In this document: positions 7,257-14,432 of the stretch, piece by piece
Layout: each line of letters starts with the position of its first letter
Position numbering within the stretch: the first letter of the stretch is position 1
NCBI GenBank assembly: GCA_016718875.1
Contig: JADKBL010000044.1
Span: 1-34,033 of the forward strand
Direction of reading: 5' to 3'
Source of the DNA: Bacteroidota bacterium
Lineage (GTDB): Bacteria > Bacteroidota > Bacteroidia > Bacteroidales > VadinHA17
Length of the DNA: 34,033 nucleotides
The notes under the pieces: model-generated
What the model was told of the DNA's origin: nothing
The model's database searches: none
Seen by the model: the letters and a program-made list of their open reading frames with translations, nothing else
Translations under genes and position numbers: made by a program

Positions 7257-7821
7257 TATCAAGATAGTCTTTACAGTTGTAAGCACTCAACCATTCAGGG
7301 TTGTTGCTTTTCATTTCTGTCCAGGCTTTTATTTCCCTGTCGAGCACGGTATTTCTATTTTTGATCTCCTGTATCTCTTTATACACAGGATCCTCATTCA
7401 GTTTTTCCTCCAGTTGCTTTTCCAGTTGTCGCAGTTTGTATTCAATCTGGATTTTCTCATACATTTTTTTAGGCTTGCTGGTAAATCTGTCATAGAGTGC
7501 ATCATAACATTCACGCTTATACTTTATCAATGCCTCTTTAGCTTCCTCTTTTACGTTATTTGGGTTAATTGTAAATAACCAACCAAAAACATATTTGTAA
7601 GGAATTACACTCATTTTATATGACTTTCCATCAGCTCCAGTTGTCATGCTCAGCATGACAACTGAACTTAAAATTTCATCATCTTTAATCTTGTCAATTT
7701 GATTTTGAAATGCTACTCCCAGCGCTTCGCAAATTGGTTTTATGGCAATGTAATTCTCGCCATTTTCGGAGAAAATTAATATCTCCTTTTCATTGATCGT
7801 GATCGAATTCTGATTTTTCAT
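7252..7821 (-). CDS. P22-type antirepressor N-terminal domain protein
   Basis: This 189-residue protein has the P22AR-N domain in its first 115 residues: IAIKPICEALGVAFQNQIDKI, DGKSYKMSVIPYKYVFGWLF, then YKRECYDALYDRF. The rest is a charged coiled coil (KLRQLEKQLEEKLNE). In P22, Ant inactivates the repressor to allow induction, and here the repressor lacks a cleavage domain, so an anti-repression role is plausible. The gene sits oddly at the end of the terminase unit, before two terminators, like an accessory 'moron' gene. Residues 53-62 (SVVMLSMTTG) are encoded by a 27-bp palindrome. Confidence 0.8.
   Translation of the reverse strand: MKNQNSITINEKEILIFSENGENYIAIKPICEALGVAFQNQIDKIKDDEILSSVVMLSMTTGADGKSYKMSVIPYKYVFGWLFTINPNNVKEEAKEALIKYKRECYDALYDRFTSKPKKMYEKIQIEYKLRQLEKQLEEKLNEDPVYKEIQEIKNRNTVLDREIKAWTEMKSNNPEWLSAYNCKDYLDS
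7638..7664. repeat. 27-bp perfect palindrome inside antirepressor gene
   Basis: The 13-bp arms CAGTTGTCATGCT and AGCATGACAACTG flank one central base. The arms share their outer CAGTTGT with the intergenic palindrome at 7212-7238, so the two belong to one family with differing cores. The inner TTGTCATGC equals the half-site of the integrase inverted repeat at 2164-2203. Confidence 0.75.
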
Positions 7822-7855
7822 AGTAATTTATTTATATAGTGATTGAAATATTTTA

Positions 7856-8182
7856 TCACAGTGGAAAATCTCCCCATGCCTCGGCATAGGCTCTCATCTC
7901 GGCAGTATTGTTCAGCTTCAGATTGGTGAAGTCGTCCATCAGCTCGCTGATCATATGGTAGTGTGCCACATGTCTGCGTTTGTCGTCGGTGGTCTCCTCT
8001 GTCTCGGGCAGGTATTCCAGCAGCATCCATAGCATATTGTCCTTGATATGCTGAGGGTCTACATCGCGGATGAATTTCTTGATCCTGGCATAAGCTATCC
8101 ATGCTTTCTCACGCTCCAGTGCCTGGGTGGCTACATCGCGGATCTGATCCATTTTTTCTTGAATTTCTTTTGTGTTTGACAT
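7856..8182 (-). CDS. Hypothetical protein after terminase
   Basis: This 108-residue, acidic, helix-rich protein (RDVATQALEREKAWIAYARIKKFIRD, MLWMLLEYLPETEE, ISELMDDFTNLKL) lacks a signal peptide and membrane segments and was not recognised. It lies between the large terminase and the antirepressor gene in the same unit. A packaging or tail-assembly accessory role is possible from position only. Confidence 0.6.
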   Translation of the reverse strand: MSNTKEIQEKMDQIRDVATQALEREKAWIAYARIKKFIRDVDPQHIKDNMLWMLLEYLPETEETTDDKRRHVAHYHMISELMDDFTNLKLNNTAEMRAYAEAWGDFPL

Positions 8183-8371
8183 AACTTTAAAATTTAAAAA
8201 AAATTAAAAAGACAGGGTGTGTCAAACACATAGAGGAAGGTATTCCTTTAATGAATTTACCGGTTATTTGGCTTCGCCTTATTCACCATTCTGGTACAAA
8301 TTAAAGTATTTAATTCTTTTTCATTTAAATTTTCATTTTAAAAATTTTCACCCCCAATTTTCAACCCCGTC

Positions 8372-9916
8372 TTACCCAAACACAACGCTCCCCGGTATCC
8401 CCATCCCGCTCATCCCGTTTGCACGGCTCTTCGATACATGCTTATCATACAGATAGTAGTCCAGCATATCGGTGAAGTGCGGAGCGTGCTCCTGTGGGTA
8501 TTCCCTGTCCTTTTCCTTGGTCTTGTTCTTGGTGAAGTCCGGTTTCACCTGGGTGAGCTGGATCGATATTATCACATCCTTGCATTGCTCGCGGTTGATC
8601 CGGAGCCTGGGCAGTTGCTGGTTCTTCTCAGATAGCAGTTCATTCATGAAGTAGTGCCGCTGTATATGACCGGTCGTCCTGATGGCTTTGGCTTTGACCT
8701 CACATCCCCATCCGTTCTTCTGAAATCTGGACTGTATCTGCTGGTACAGTGTCGGGCTGTTGGGCTGCTGGTCATGGCCCCGGGGCTCACCCCATATCCT
8801 CACATATTTGAATACCTGCCTGGTGCGGTAGCTCTCGCAGAAGTCATCTATCAGGTCGTCGATCTTCCGCTCCCGCTTCACAAAGAAGCTGTCAAATGCC
8901 CGCTCCTCATTCTTCCGCTCCTGGAAGCAGATCATGCCGTTGAACCATCCGGAGAAGTCCATCGACACCTCGATGAGCTGATCCGGATTGTGGTCATTGA
9001 TCCCCGTCAGGCTGATGCCTCTCTCCCCCTCATCATAAACATATTTTGGAGTGTACTGATGCCTGTCCTCATCGAACTGATGATAGAACTGATCCTCCAC
9101 CTTGGTGATCCGCTGGTTCATCACCTCCACTGCGAATTCCAGCGGGCTCATACTCGAGCGCAGCCTCTCTATGTATTCGCGGCCCAGTACATGGATATTG
9201 TCCTCGGCAGTGCCCTCGCAGTAGAAATATTTGTCCGGCTGCTGCTTTGCCAGATCCTCATATCCGAGTATATAATTGCCCGATGTATTCCAGGGCATCG
9301 ATGTATATAGTCCCACCTGGTGCAGCAGCGGGCTGTTGAATCTGTGCCGGTTGCCCCTGACCGATGGCAGTATCACGCGGTTGAATGCTTCCTGCTTCAC
9401 CAGTGCTGCCTCATCGACGTCCCCACCGTCGTACGATCCACCCCTGGCCAGATCCGGACGGTCCATCGACAGGAATTCTATCGTATAGCCATTGAAGAAA
9501 GTTATTATGTTCTGATATTTCTTTGGAGGGCTGTATGGCTTTTCAAATCCCGCAGGAGGTCTCCTGCCTACCACATAGTGACCCGGATCATATGGGCTGA
9601 CCCATTCCTTCAGTCCCAGTCCCTGCCACATCGACTCTATCGCGGGCAGAGTCTTGGTCAGTATCTGGGCGTAGGTCGTCGATGAGAAGAATGTCTTTGC
9701 CCGCGGCATCTCTGCCATCACCTGCCTGGTGCGCAGCCCGATCACAGTACTCTTCCCCGAGCCCCTGCCTGCCACCATCACCTTGATGCCCTGCCCGGCT
9801 CTCAAAAATCTTTGCTGTATCGGATTCACATATAATCTCAAAATATAAATAAGATCGCAACTGACAACCATTTTCATCTTCAATTTTGCTTCAATTGCTA
9901 AGCACTTCCGGATCAC
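8372..9916 (-). CDS. terL: Terminase large subunit
   Basis: This 514-residue ATP-driven DNA packaging motor and nuclease has Walker A at residues 49-56 (AGRGSGKS), Walker B with the catalytic Glu at 166-169 (DVDE), and RNase H-like nuclease acidic residues at Asp320 (VSMDFSGW) and Asp483/Asp486 (HFTDMLDYYLY). The length is typical. The listed start overlaps the preceding gene by 26 nt. The Met codons at residues 14 and 16 (positions 9877 and 9871) lie just after that gene's stop and are good alternatives. The product cuts concatemers and fills proheads through the portal. Confidence 0.95.
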   Translation of the reverse strand: MIRKCLAIEAKLKMKMVVSCDLIYILRLYVNPIQQRFLRAGQGIKVMVAGRGSGKSTVIGLRTRQVMAEMPRAKTFFSSTTYAQILTKTLPAIESMWQGLGLKEWVSPYDPGHYVVGRRPPAGFEKPYSPPKKYQNIITFFNGYTIEFLSMDRPDLARGGSYDGGDVDEAALVKQEAFNRVILPSVRGNRHRFNSPLLHQVGLYTSMPWNTSGNYILGYEDLAKQQPDKYFYCEGTAEDNIHVLGREYIERLRSSMSPLEFAVEVMNQRITKVEDQFYHQFDEDRHQYTPKYVYDEGERGISLTGINDHNPDQLIEVSMDFSGWFNGMICFQERKNEERAFDSFFVKRERKIDDLIDDFCESYRTRQVFKYVRIWGEPRGHDQQPNSPTLYQQIQSRFQKNGWGCEVKAKAIRTTGHIQRHYFMNELLSEKNQQLPRLRINREQCKDVIISIQLTQVKPDFTKNKTKEKDREYPQEHAPHFTDMLDYYLYDKHVSKSRANGMSGMGIPGSVVFG

Positions 9917-10394
9917 TACTCAATTCCAGCGCAGGTATTGTCAGGTCCGCAAATTTAAAATCATTCTCATCCATCTTATCCAGTCGCTGAGTTTTCATCC
10001 AGATATTGAGTGCAGCCGCTGCAGATCTGTAGTCCTCTATAGCCATTGACTGCTCGTATGCCTTCTTAGCCTTCTCTACCAGTATGGCTCTCTCATAGTC
10101 CTTGTTCACTTTCAGCAGTGGGCCGAGCAGCTCCTGTGCATCCTTCACTGCTGTCATGGCCACCTGCAGTGTCAGGTCATACTCCACCTCCATCAGAGCC
10201 TTTGCGCTCATCAGTATCGTATCGTAATTTTCCATTATTGTCCAGGCTTTTTTCAGCAGCTCGAAGTAGCGGTTCTCCTGGTTAGTGAGGAAGAAGTCAT
10301 CAGGCTGCAGCATTTTCATGTACATGCGCTCAGCCTTGGTTTTTGCAGACTTAAAATCCTGCTCGCTATAGATTTTCAATTTTGATCTCGGCAT
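9891..10394 (-). CDS. Putative terminase small subunit
   Basis: This 167-residue helical protein begins with a basic MPRSKLKIYSEQDFKSAKTKAERMYMKM and ends with YRSAAAALNIWMKTQRLDKMDENDF. That pattern of paired helices ending in a 'W-x-K-T-Q-R-L-D' segment is seen in small terminase-like proteins beside terL. It lies directly before the large terminase and overlaps the upstream gene by 29 nt, so translation is probably coupled. The small subunit would recognise phage DNA. The assignment rests mostly on position and helix pattern. Confidence 0.6.
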   Translation of the reverse strand: MPRSKLKIYSEQDFKSAKTKAERMYMKMLQPDDFFLTNQENRYFELLKKAWTIMENYDTILMSAKALMEVEYDLTLQVAMTAVKDAQELLGPLLKVNKDYERAILVEKAKKAYEQSMAIEDYRSAAAALNIWMKTQRLDKMDENDFKFADLTIPALELSSDPEVLSN

Positions 10395-11034
10395 AGGTCT
10401 TTTCCTTTAGCAGTTTCTCCAGTCTCTGTTTGATATGTTCCTTTTTAATTTTCAAACTTTTGGAAAGTTCTAAACTTTCGGGAAGTTTATCTTCTATTAT
10501 CTGTTCCAGGTTCCTCCTCTCCCTGCTTATCGATGCCCTGAGCACCCCTATTCTCCTCTGCAGCTCATATTTATCGTTGGGCAGGTCAAATTCATCCTTC
10601 GCATCCTTGATCAGAGTCCCGGTCGCTTTGTAGTAATCTATCTCCTTCATCACAGAAGCTATTCTGCCCTGCACCTCGCGGATCCTGTCATTGTTAGCTC
10701 TCCTCTCTGCAGTAGTATTGAGTATATGGTATCTGTTCGACAGCTCAGCCCTCTCAGTCCCCAGCTTCCTCAGTTTGATATGCAGCATATCCCACTTCTT
10801 ATCTATCCGGTTGTCCGTTATCGGTTGTCCGTTATCAGTACTGTCAACTGTCAACCGACAACTGTCAACTGTTAACTGATAACTGTTCACTGATAACTGA
10901 TAACTCTCCACCACCTTCCGCATATACACCACATTCGCAGCCGTATACCCCCGTTCCAGTACCGGTATCCATTCCGACTCCGGATGCAGCTCCCTCATCA
11001 GATTAAGATATTTTATATACGCGCTCTCAGTCAT
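10366..11034 (-). CDS. Coiled-coil protein carrying repeat-encoded insertions
   Basis: This 222-residue protein lies between portal and small terminase and has no recognised function. Residues 1-43 are helical (AYIKYLNLMRELHPESEW). Residues 44-64 are three 7-residue repeats (SYQLSVN, SYQLTVD, SCRLTVD) that are the translation of a heptanucleotide DNA array. Residues 80-170 are a charged coiled coil. Residues about 183-194 (KLPESLELSKSL) come from a copy of the GGAAAGTT hairpin. Both insertions keep the frame, so the protein tolerates them. Confidence 0.65.
   Translation of the reverse strand: MTESAYIKYLNLMRELHPESEWIPVLERGYTAANVVYMRKVVESYQLSVNSYQLTVDSCRLTVDSTDNGQPITDNRIDKKWDMLHIKLRKLGTERAELSNRYHILNTTAERRANNDRIREVQGRIASVMKEIDYYKATGTLIKDAKDEFDLPNDKYELQRRIGVLRASISRERRNLEQIIEDKLPESLELSKSLKIKKEHIKQRLEKLLKEKTYAEIKIENL
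10454..10488. repeat. GGAAAGTT hairpin copy R1 (inside gene)
   Basis: Imperfect inverted repeat starting AAACTTTTGGAAAGTT and ending CTTTCGGGAAGTTT. It is one of seven copies in the window, here read in frame within the 10366-11034 gene. Confidence 0.75.
10808..10913. repeat. Heptanucleotide array inside a coding region
   Basis: Successive heptamers of the types CAACTGT, CAACCGA, TAACTGA and TAACTGT run through the 10366-11034 gene. Three heptamers make 21 nt, so every third unit returns to the same frame and yields a 7-residue protein repeat. Confidence 0.85.
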
Positions 11035-11099
11035 TTTTCATTTTTCATTTTTCATTCTCCACTCATCACTGATCACTCTTCACAGATCACTGATCACTG
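11033..11099. repeat. Heptanucleotide array
   Basis: TTTTTCA heptamers followed by CACTGAT/CACTCAT-type heptamers fill the gap after the portal gene. Confidence 0.75.
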
Positions 11100-12447
11100 T
11101 CGATTCCATCCCTGCCGGGTTCTCATCCAGCTTTGTGATCTCAATATCCTCAAATGTATACTGCACCTCCGGATCCCATCCGTTTGCCTTCTTCACCATG
11201 TTCAGGATCTTCAGTATCAGCATCCGCGCTATTGGAGTCTTGATGGCTATGAATCCCAGCAGCGAGTTCCGGATCTCACTCCCGGAGCTCATTTTCCCCT
11301 GGGTCTGTATCGATGCCAGCGATGGATGTATTCCCTGGGCTGATATGTTGGCATCATTCGATTTTTCGAAGAGCTTCAGCAGAGCCTCATCCTTCAGGTC
11401 GGGGCTGATCGGCAGTATCTGTATGCCCGGAAATTCCTTTGCCATTGTCTCCTGTATCTCGAAGTCGGTGTACACTGCCCTGCCCGCGTTTTCTTCACCG
11501 CTCAGGAACTGATTCATTTTATCTATGAATAGCTGCTTATTAGCGTTAGCCTCATTCATACATTTCTTCATTTCATCCTTTGTGTTCGCGTTGGTCCAGT
11601 TCACTTTATCCAGGAAGTATTCCTTAGGGATCCTCACATGGAAGCGGATGGCATACCCGTTCTTAATGTTTGCTTTATGAAATTTTGGTATCACGTTGCT
11701 CAGCTCGATCCATTCCTTACCACCCCAGTATGCCGGGTAGTAATAGTATCCATCATAGAACAGCGGATCACCCACATGCAGCATGAATTTCTTCTGAGCG
11801 ATGCCCGGAGCGTATGCCGGTATCATTTTTGGTGCTGTATTCCGTACCTCCGGAGGTGTGCTGGTATCGGTCGGATCCCACTGTCCGTGCCAGAAATATG
11901 TGTCCACATCTCCCGCGCTGTTCTGCTCTGCAGCTCTTATGTTTTTGCAGTAGTGAGTTTTGATTATGGAGAACTTGTCCGTACCTCTCTCCCTGATGGC
12001 CTCTATGAATATGTTCCCGTGCTTCAGCAGTTCACCTGCAGCTATCAGTGCCTGTGTGTCCCAGTCCGTCTGATCCAGCCATGCCTGTACCTCCGGAGGT
12101 ATAGCTATGTAGGTTTTTTTCTCTTTGCCATCCTCATAGCTCACAGTGTATGCCTTCAGTCCCTGGCCGAGTATGATCCCCCGCTTGGTCGAGAGCAGCT
12201 CCGGAACAATATTGTTATCCTTCAGGATATATTCCCGGTACTGAGGCAGATTATTCTCCTGTCCCCAGTATGCTATTTTCCTGTCCCCTGCAGTACCCGT
12301 CCATGTCTTTATCTCCGTGAATTCCTCTCTGTCCACTTCCATCTGTATGCTGATCGCATTGCCCATCCTGTCACCGTACACAGTGATATGATCCCCAATC
12401 TGCCCCACCGGCTTCAGTTTTCCATTATTGTTATTATTATTCCTCAT
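11080..12447 (-). CDS. Portal protein
   Basis: This 455-residue protein forms the dodecameric ring through which DNA enters and to which the tail attaches. Diagnostic stretches are YWGQENNLPQYREYILKDNN, ELLSTKRGIILGQGLKAYT, a central VIPKFHKANIKNGYAIRFHV, and near the C-terminus ANISAQGIHPSLASIQTQGK plus SGSEIRNSLLGFIAIKTPI, which is the typical portal wing/clip pattern. It lies before the putative small and large terminases in the same unit. The N-terminus has an Asn run (RNNNNNNG) from an AAT/AAC microsatellite. The last codons overlap the heptamer array. Confidence 0.88.
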   Translation of the reverse strand: MRNNNNNNGKLKPVGQIGDHITVYGDRMGNAISIQMEVDREEFTEIKTWTGTAGDRKIAYWGQENNLPQYREYILKDNNIVPELLSTKRGIILGQGLKAYTVSYEDGKEKKTYIAIPPEVQAWLDQTDWDTQALIAAGELLKHGNIFIEAIRERGTDKFSIIKTHYCKNIRAAEQNSAGDVDTYFWHGQWDPTDTSTPPEVRNTAPKMIPAYAPGIAQKKFMLHVGDPLFYDGYYYYPAYWGGKEWIELSNVIPKFHKANIKNGYAIRFHVRIPKEYFLDKVNWTNANTKDEMKKCMNEANANKQLFIDKMNQFLSGEENAGRAVYTDFEIQETMAKEFPGIQILPISPDLKDEALLKLFEKSNDANISAQGIHPSLASIQTQGKMSSGSEIRNSLLGFIAIKTPIARMLILKILNMVKKANGWDPEVQYTFEDIEITKLDENPAGMESTVISDL

Positions 12448-12455
12448 CTCTATAT

Positions 12456-12512
12456 TTTTAATTTTTCATTTTTCATTCTCAATTTTCAATTTTCAATTTT
12501 CAATTTTTTAAA
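12456..12512. repeat. TTTTCAA/TTTTTCA heptamer array
   Basis: A run of heptamers TTTTTCA and TTTTCAA separates the 12513-12827 gene from the portal gene. No gene lies here. Confidence 0.75.
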
Positions 12513-12827
12513 TTAATGCCTCACCAGGTAATTCCCATACCCCACTATATTGGGCACAAACAGTGTCTCCCTCTGCCTCTTCTCCGTATTCCACACCGGC
12601 ATCAGTCCTGTATGCTTCATCAATGCCCGTCCTGATTTAAACTTCCGGAAAGTTTCGAACTTTCCCGAACTTTCCAAAAGTTTACTTCCATTACTCCCAT
12701 ACAGATAGTACCCCGTCTTCACCGTCCCCCTCTCTTTCCCGGTGCTTCTTACATACTGAATGAACTGTGGCTCCGTCGCCAGTTTAAATTCATGCAGCAT
12801 CACATTTATACTCATTGCCGTTTTCAT
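12513..12827 (-). CDS. Hypothetical protein with hairpin-encoded insertion
   Basis: This 104-residue protein of unknown function sits before the portal. Residues 49-63 (within SKLLESSGKFETFRKFKS) are encoded by a 45-nt hairpin repeat. Without them the sequence reads smoothly as YYLYGSNG then GRALMKHTGLMPVW, so the repeat looks inserted in frame. Promoter D lies immediately upstream and the ATG is 5 nt after its -7 box, which suggests a leaderless mRNA. Position hints at a head-tail or portal accessory role. Confidence 0.65.
   Translation of the reverse strand: MKTAMSINVMLHEFKLATEPQFIQYVRSTGKERGTVKTGYYLYGSNGSKLLESSGKFETFRKFKSGRALMKHTGLMPVWNTEKRQRETLFVPNIVGYGNYLVRH
12639..12683. repeat. GGAAAGTT hairpin copy R2 (inside gene)
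   Basis: A 45-nt variant starting AAACTTCCGGAAAGTTT and ending GAACTTTCCAAAAGTTT with an extra internal arm. Its length is a multiple of three, and it adds 15 codons to the 12513-12827 gene. Confidence 0.75.
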
Positions 12828-12832
12828 ACCTG

Positions 12833-12868
12833 CAAAGATGCCACCTGTTAATTAACATTAAAAGGACA
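12833..12868 (-). promoter_or_regulatory. Late promoter D (TGTCCT-n22-CATCTTTG)
   Basis: Minus-strand TGTCCT at 12863-12868 and CATCTTTG at 12833-12840 are separated by exactly 22 nt. The -7 box has one mismatch to TAnnTTTG. The start codon of the 12513-12827 gene follows after CAGGT. Confidence 0.75.
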
Positions 12869-13133
12869 ATTATTTTAAAGCCAAAATAAAAGCCTCTACA
12901 ATTAATTATACGTATTTAGGCACACACCGCTATTTTATACGCAATTCTCAAAGCCTTCATTTACCGCACTTTTCCAAATATTTCAATCCTATAATCCTTT
13001 AATCCTATAAATCAAAGTTCAGACAAAAAAAAGGGGCACCATCTTCATAGCCCCCCTTCTATAACAAAAATTTTTACAATGAACTTCTCTTCCTTTTAAC
13101 TTTTCACTGTCAACCGTCACTTCAACCGATTTT
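12869..13133. other. Non-coding stretch upstream of promoter D
   Basis: A/T-rich sequence without a convincing gene. It contains an octamer repeat ATCCTATA/ATCCTTTA/ATCCTATA near 12985-13011 and a terminator at 13025-13058. The rest shows nothing recognisable. Confidence 0.5.
13025..13058 (-). terminator. Rho-independent terminator
   Basis: On the minus strand a G/C stem (AAGGGG with CCCCTT, 13031-13058) is followed by eight T. It lies about 75 bp after the small reading frame ending at 13134, supporting transcription of that frame. Confidence 0.75.
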
Positions 13134-13325
13134 TCACTTTTCATTTTCAATTTTCAATTTTCCATTGTCAACCTCCTTCCACCATGCCCGCGCATATTCA
13201 TTCGCATCCATAAATTCCTCGATCTCCTTATCCGTCATCCGGTCCGGATTCCATATCTTATTATGAGGCCGGCCTTCGTCCCCCTGCCAATATTTTTCCC
13301 AGCCATTATTTTCAATTTTTACCTT
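13134..13325 (-). CDS. Small protein or remnant lacking a normal start
   Basis: A reading frame open from about 13325 to the stop at 13134 encodes a coherent peptide: NNGWEKYWQGDEGRPHNKIW, then NPDRMTDKEIEEFMDANEYARAWWKEV and a repeat-derived tail ending IENEK. The first ATG in frame is at 13238 (34 residues). The upstream part has no ATG, GTG or TTG, yet its composition looks coding. Heptamer arrays lie on both sides, so the true start may have been overwritten by repeat insertion, or an unusual start such as ATT (13316) is used. A terminator follows at 13025-13058. Function unknown. Confidence 0.4.
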   Translation of the reverse strand, partial: KVKIENNGWEKYWQGDEGRPHNKIWNPDRMTDKEIEEFMDANEYARAWWKEVDNGKLKIENEK

Positions 13326-13339
13326 TTAAATTTTTCTCC

Positions 13340-13398
13340 AGCCACAATTCAACCGTCAACCATTTTCAATTTTCATTTTTAATTTTCACTTTTCAATT
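13340..13398. repeat. Heptanucleotide array
   Basis: CAACCGT/CAACCAT heptamers followed by TTTTCAA and TTTTCACT-like units, located between the 13468 gene terminator and the small frame ending at 13134. Confidence 0.65.
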
Positions 13399-13432
13399 AA
13401 AAAAAGCCCCGCCCCTCACCCGGACAGGGCTT
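13399..13432 (-). terminator. Rho-independent terminator after putative tail tube gene
   Basis: On the minus strand AAGCCC...GGGCTT (13404-13409 and 13427-13432, with further inner pairing) is followed by a run of seven T. It lies 36 bp behind the stop of the 13468-13968 gene and closes the unit that starts at promoter C. Confidence 0.85.
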
Positions 13433-13467
13433 CCCTTAACCAAAACCCCTTTATCCAGCGACCATTA

Positions 13468-13968
13468 TTATGACGGTATCGTGGCTGTGTAGAATAGTCC
13501 AGGCAGTGCACTTTCCCATTCTATTTCCAGCTCGTATCCATTTTTGTTGTTATCGTTGATCTCTGATGCCCTCAGTGTGGCACCACCCTCAGTCAGGTTG
13601 CCGATGATCCTGTAGTTGCCGTTCAGGTCACCGCTTATGCATATCACCTCGCACCCGTTAGTTGCTCCGGCCAGCACCGCTGTAGCAGCAGCTCTCAGGT
13701 TCGGGTGAAATCCCTTTATCAGTGTTTTGTAGATAGAGCCATCCTCATTGCCCTCAGGCTTTGACTCATAGCTCTTGTCATTCTTGCTGATCTCCACCTC
13801 CACAAATGTCTTTCCCGATTGCATCGTTATCGCAGTGCTCACTACGTGTGCCGACGCTGCAGGTATTGTTGCCACATCGCTCTTGAATGCCAGATACAGC
13901 TTCATCTGTATACCTCTCGCATTTATCGTGCCGCAGGTTTTTGCCAGATCCGTTAATGTTATTGCCAT
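13468..13968 (-). CDS. Putative major tail (tube) protein
   Basis: This 166-residue, beta-rich protein starts MAITLTDLAKTCGTINARGI and contains ISKNDKSYESKPEGNEDGS, CEVICISGDLNGNYRIIGNL and a YELEIEWES strand near the end. Size, beta content and the 'GDLNG-Y-IIG' pattern fit tail tube subunits of Bacteroidota siphoviruses. It lies two genes after the capsid gene and has its own strong terminator, typical of a highly expressed structural gene. A capsid decoration protein is the alternative. Confidence 0.55.
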   Translation of the reverse strand: MAITLTDLAKTCGTINARGIQMKLYLAFKSDVATIPAASAHVVSTAITMQSGKTFVEVEISKNDKSYESKPEGNEDGSIYKTLIKGFHPNLRAAATAVLAGATNGCEVICISGDLNGNYRIIGNLTEGGATLRASEINDNNKNGYELEIEWESALPGLFYTATIPS

Positions 13969-13975
13969 CTTATAT

Positions 13976-14043
13976 TATATTTTATATTTTTTACTATTCA
14001 CTTTTAACTCTTCACTTTTCACTCTTAACTTTTCACTTTACAC
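13976..14043. repeat. Heptamer-like array overlapping a gene end
   Basis: CTTTTAACTCTTCACTTTTCACT-like units derived from the TTTTTCA heptamer fill the gap and reach into the last codons (VSVK) of the 14033-14365 gene. Confidence 0.6.
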
Positions 14044-14365
14044 TTACCGACCCCTGTTTCACCAGCTCAGCCAGTAATATTGTATCCTTTGCTATTTCCT
14101 CTATCGTCATGTCCGCATCCCCTATCCTCAGTTTTGGATATGGAAATACGTATGTCTTCTTATCCACCCGGAGTGTCAGTGCCGGCTTACCCGGCACCAC
14201 CACTGCAGATGATTGCATTTTCGTTTTCTCCTCCTTCAGAGCCTCATTCACCTGTGCGAGTTCACTCACCTCAGCCTCCAGGCTATCACCCTTAGCTTTC
14301 AGGTTCTCCAGCTCCTCCTCGAGGGCCTCTATCTGTATATCCTTAATTTCCTTCTCCTTTTTCAT
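14033..14365 (-). CDS. Coiled-coil head-region protein
   Basis: The frame is open from 14428, but the first 21 codons are the GGAAAGTT hairpin and linker, so the start MKKEKEIKDIQIEALEEELE at 14365 is preferred (110 residues). Residues 3-48 form a strong coiled coil. After a linker comes a small beta-like domain (VVPGKPALTLRVDKKTYVFPYPKLRI) and a helix MTIEEIAKDTILLAELVKQG. It lies right after the major capsid gene in transcription order. A head decoration or head-completion role is possible (inference). Confidence 0.6.
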   Translation of the reverse strand: MKKEKEIKDIQIEALEEELENLKAKGDSLEAEVSELAQVNEALKEEKTKMQSSAVVVPGKPALTLRVDKKTYVFPYPKLRIGDADMTIEEIAKDTILLAELVKQGSVSVK

Positions 14366-14377
14366 TTTAGATTTTTT

Positions 14378-14407
14378 GACCTTTTGGAAAGTTCCAAACT
14401 TTCCAAC
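14378..14407. repeat. GGAAAGTT hairpin copy R3
   Basis: GACCTTTTGGAAAGTT followed by CCAAACTTTCCAA, an inverted repeat ending 13 nt before the preferred start at 14365. A block of CAACCGA/CAACTGT heptamers adjoins it at about 14402-14441. Confidence 0.75.
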
Positions 14408-14432
14408 CGTCCAACCGACAACTGTCAACCGA

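Noticed and set aside
8183..8371. Small gene or RNA between terminase and the 7856 gene
   Set aside because: Only a small GGC-TTC-GCC hairpin and heptamer-like units are visible; no coding frame of useful length.
8654..9310. Plus-strand frame of 218 codons
   Set aside because: Shadow of the large terminase gene, whose motifs are unambiguous.
11638..12516. Long plus-strand frame (292 codons) across the portal gene
   Set aside because: Antisense to the well-supported portal; its protein is Cys/Tyr/Leu-rich with no recognisable domain.
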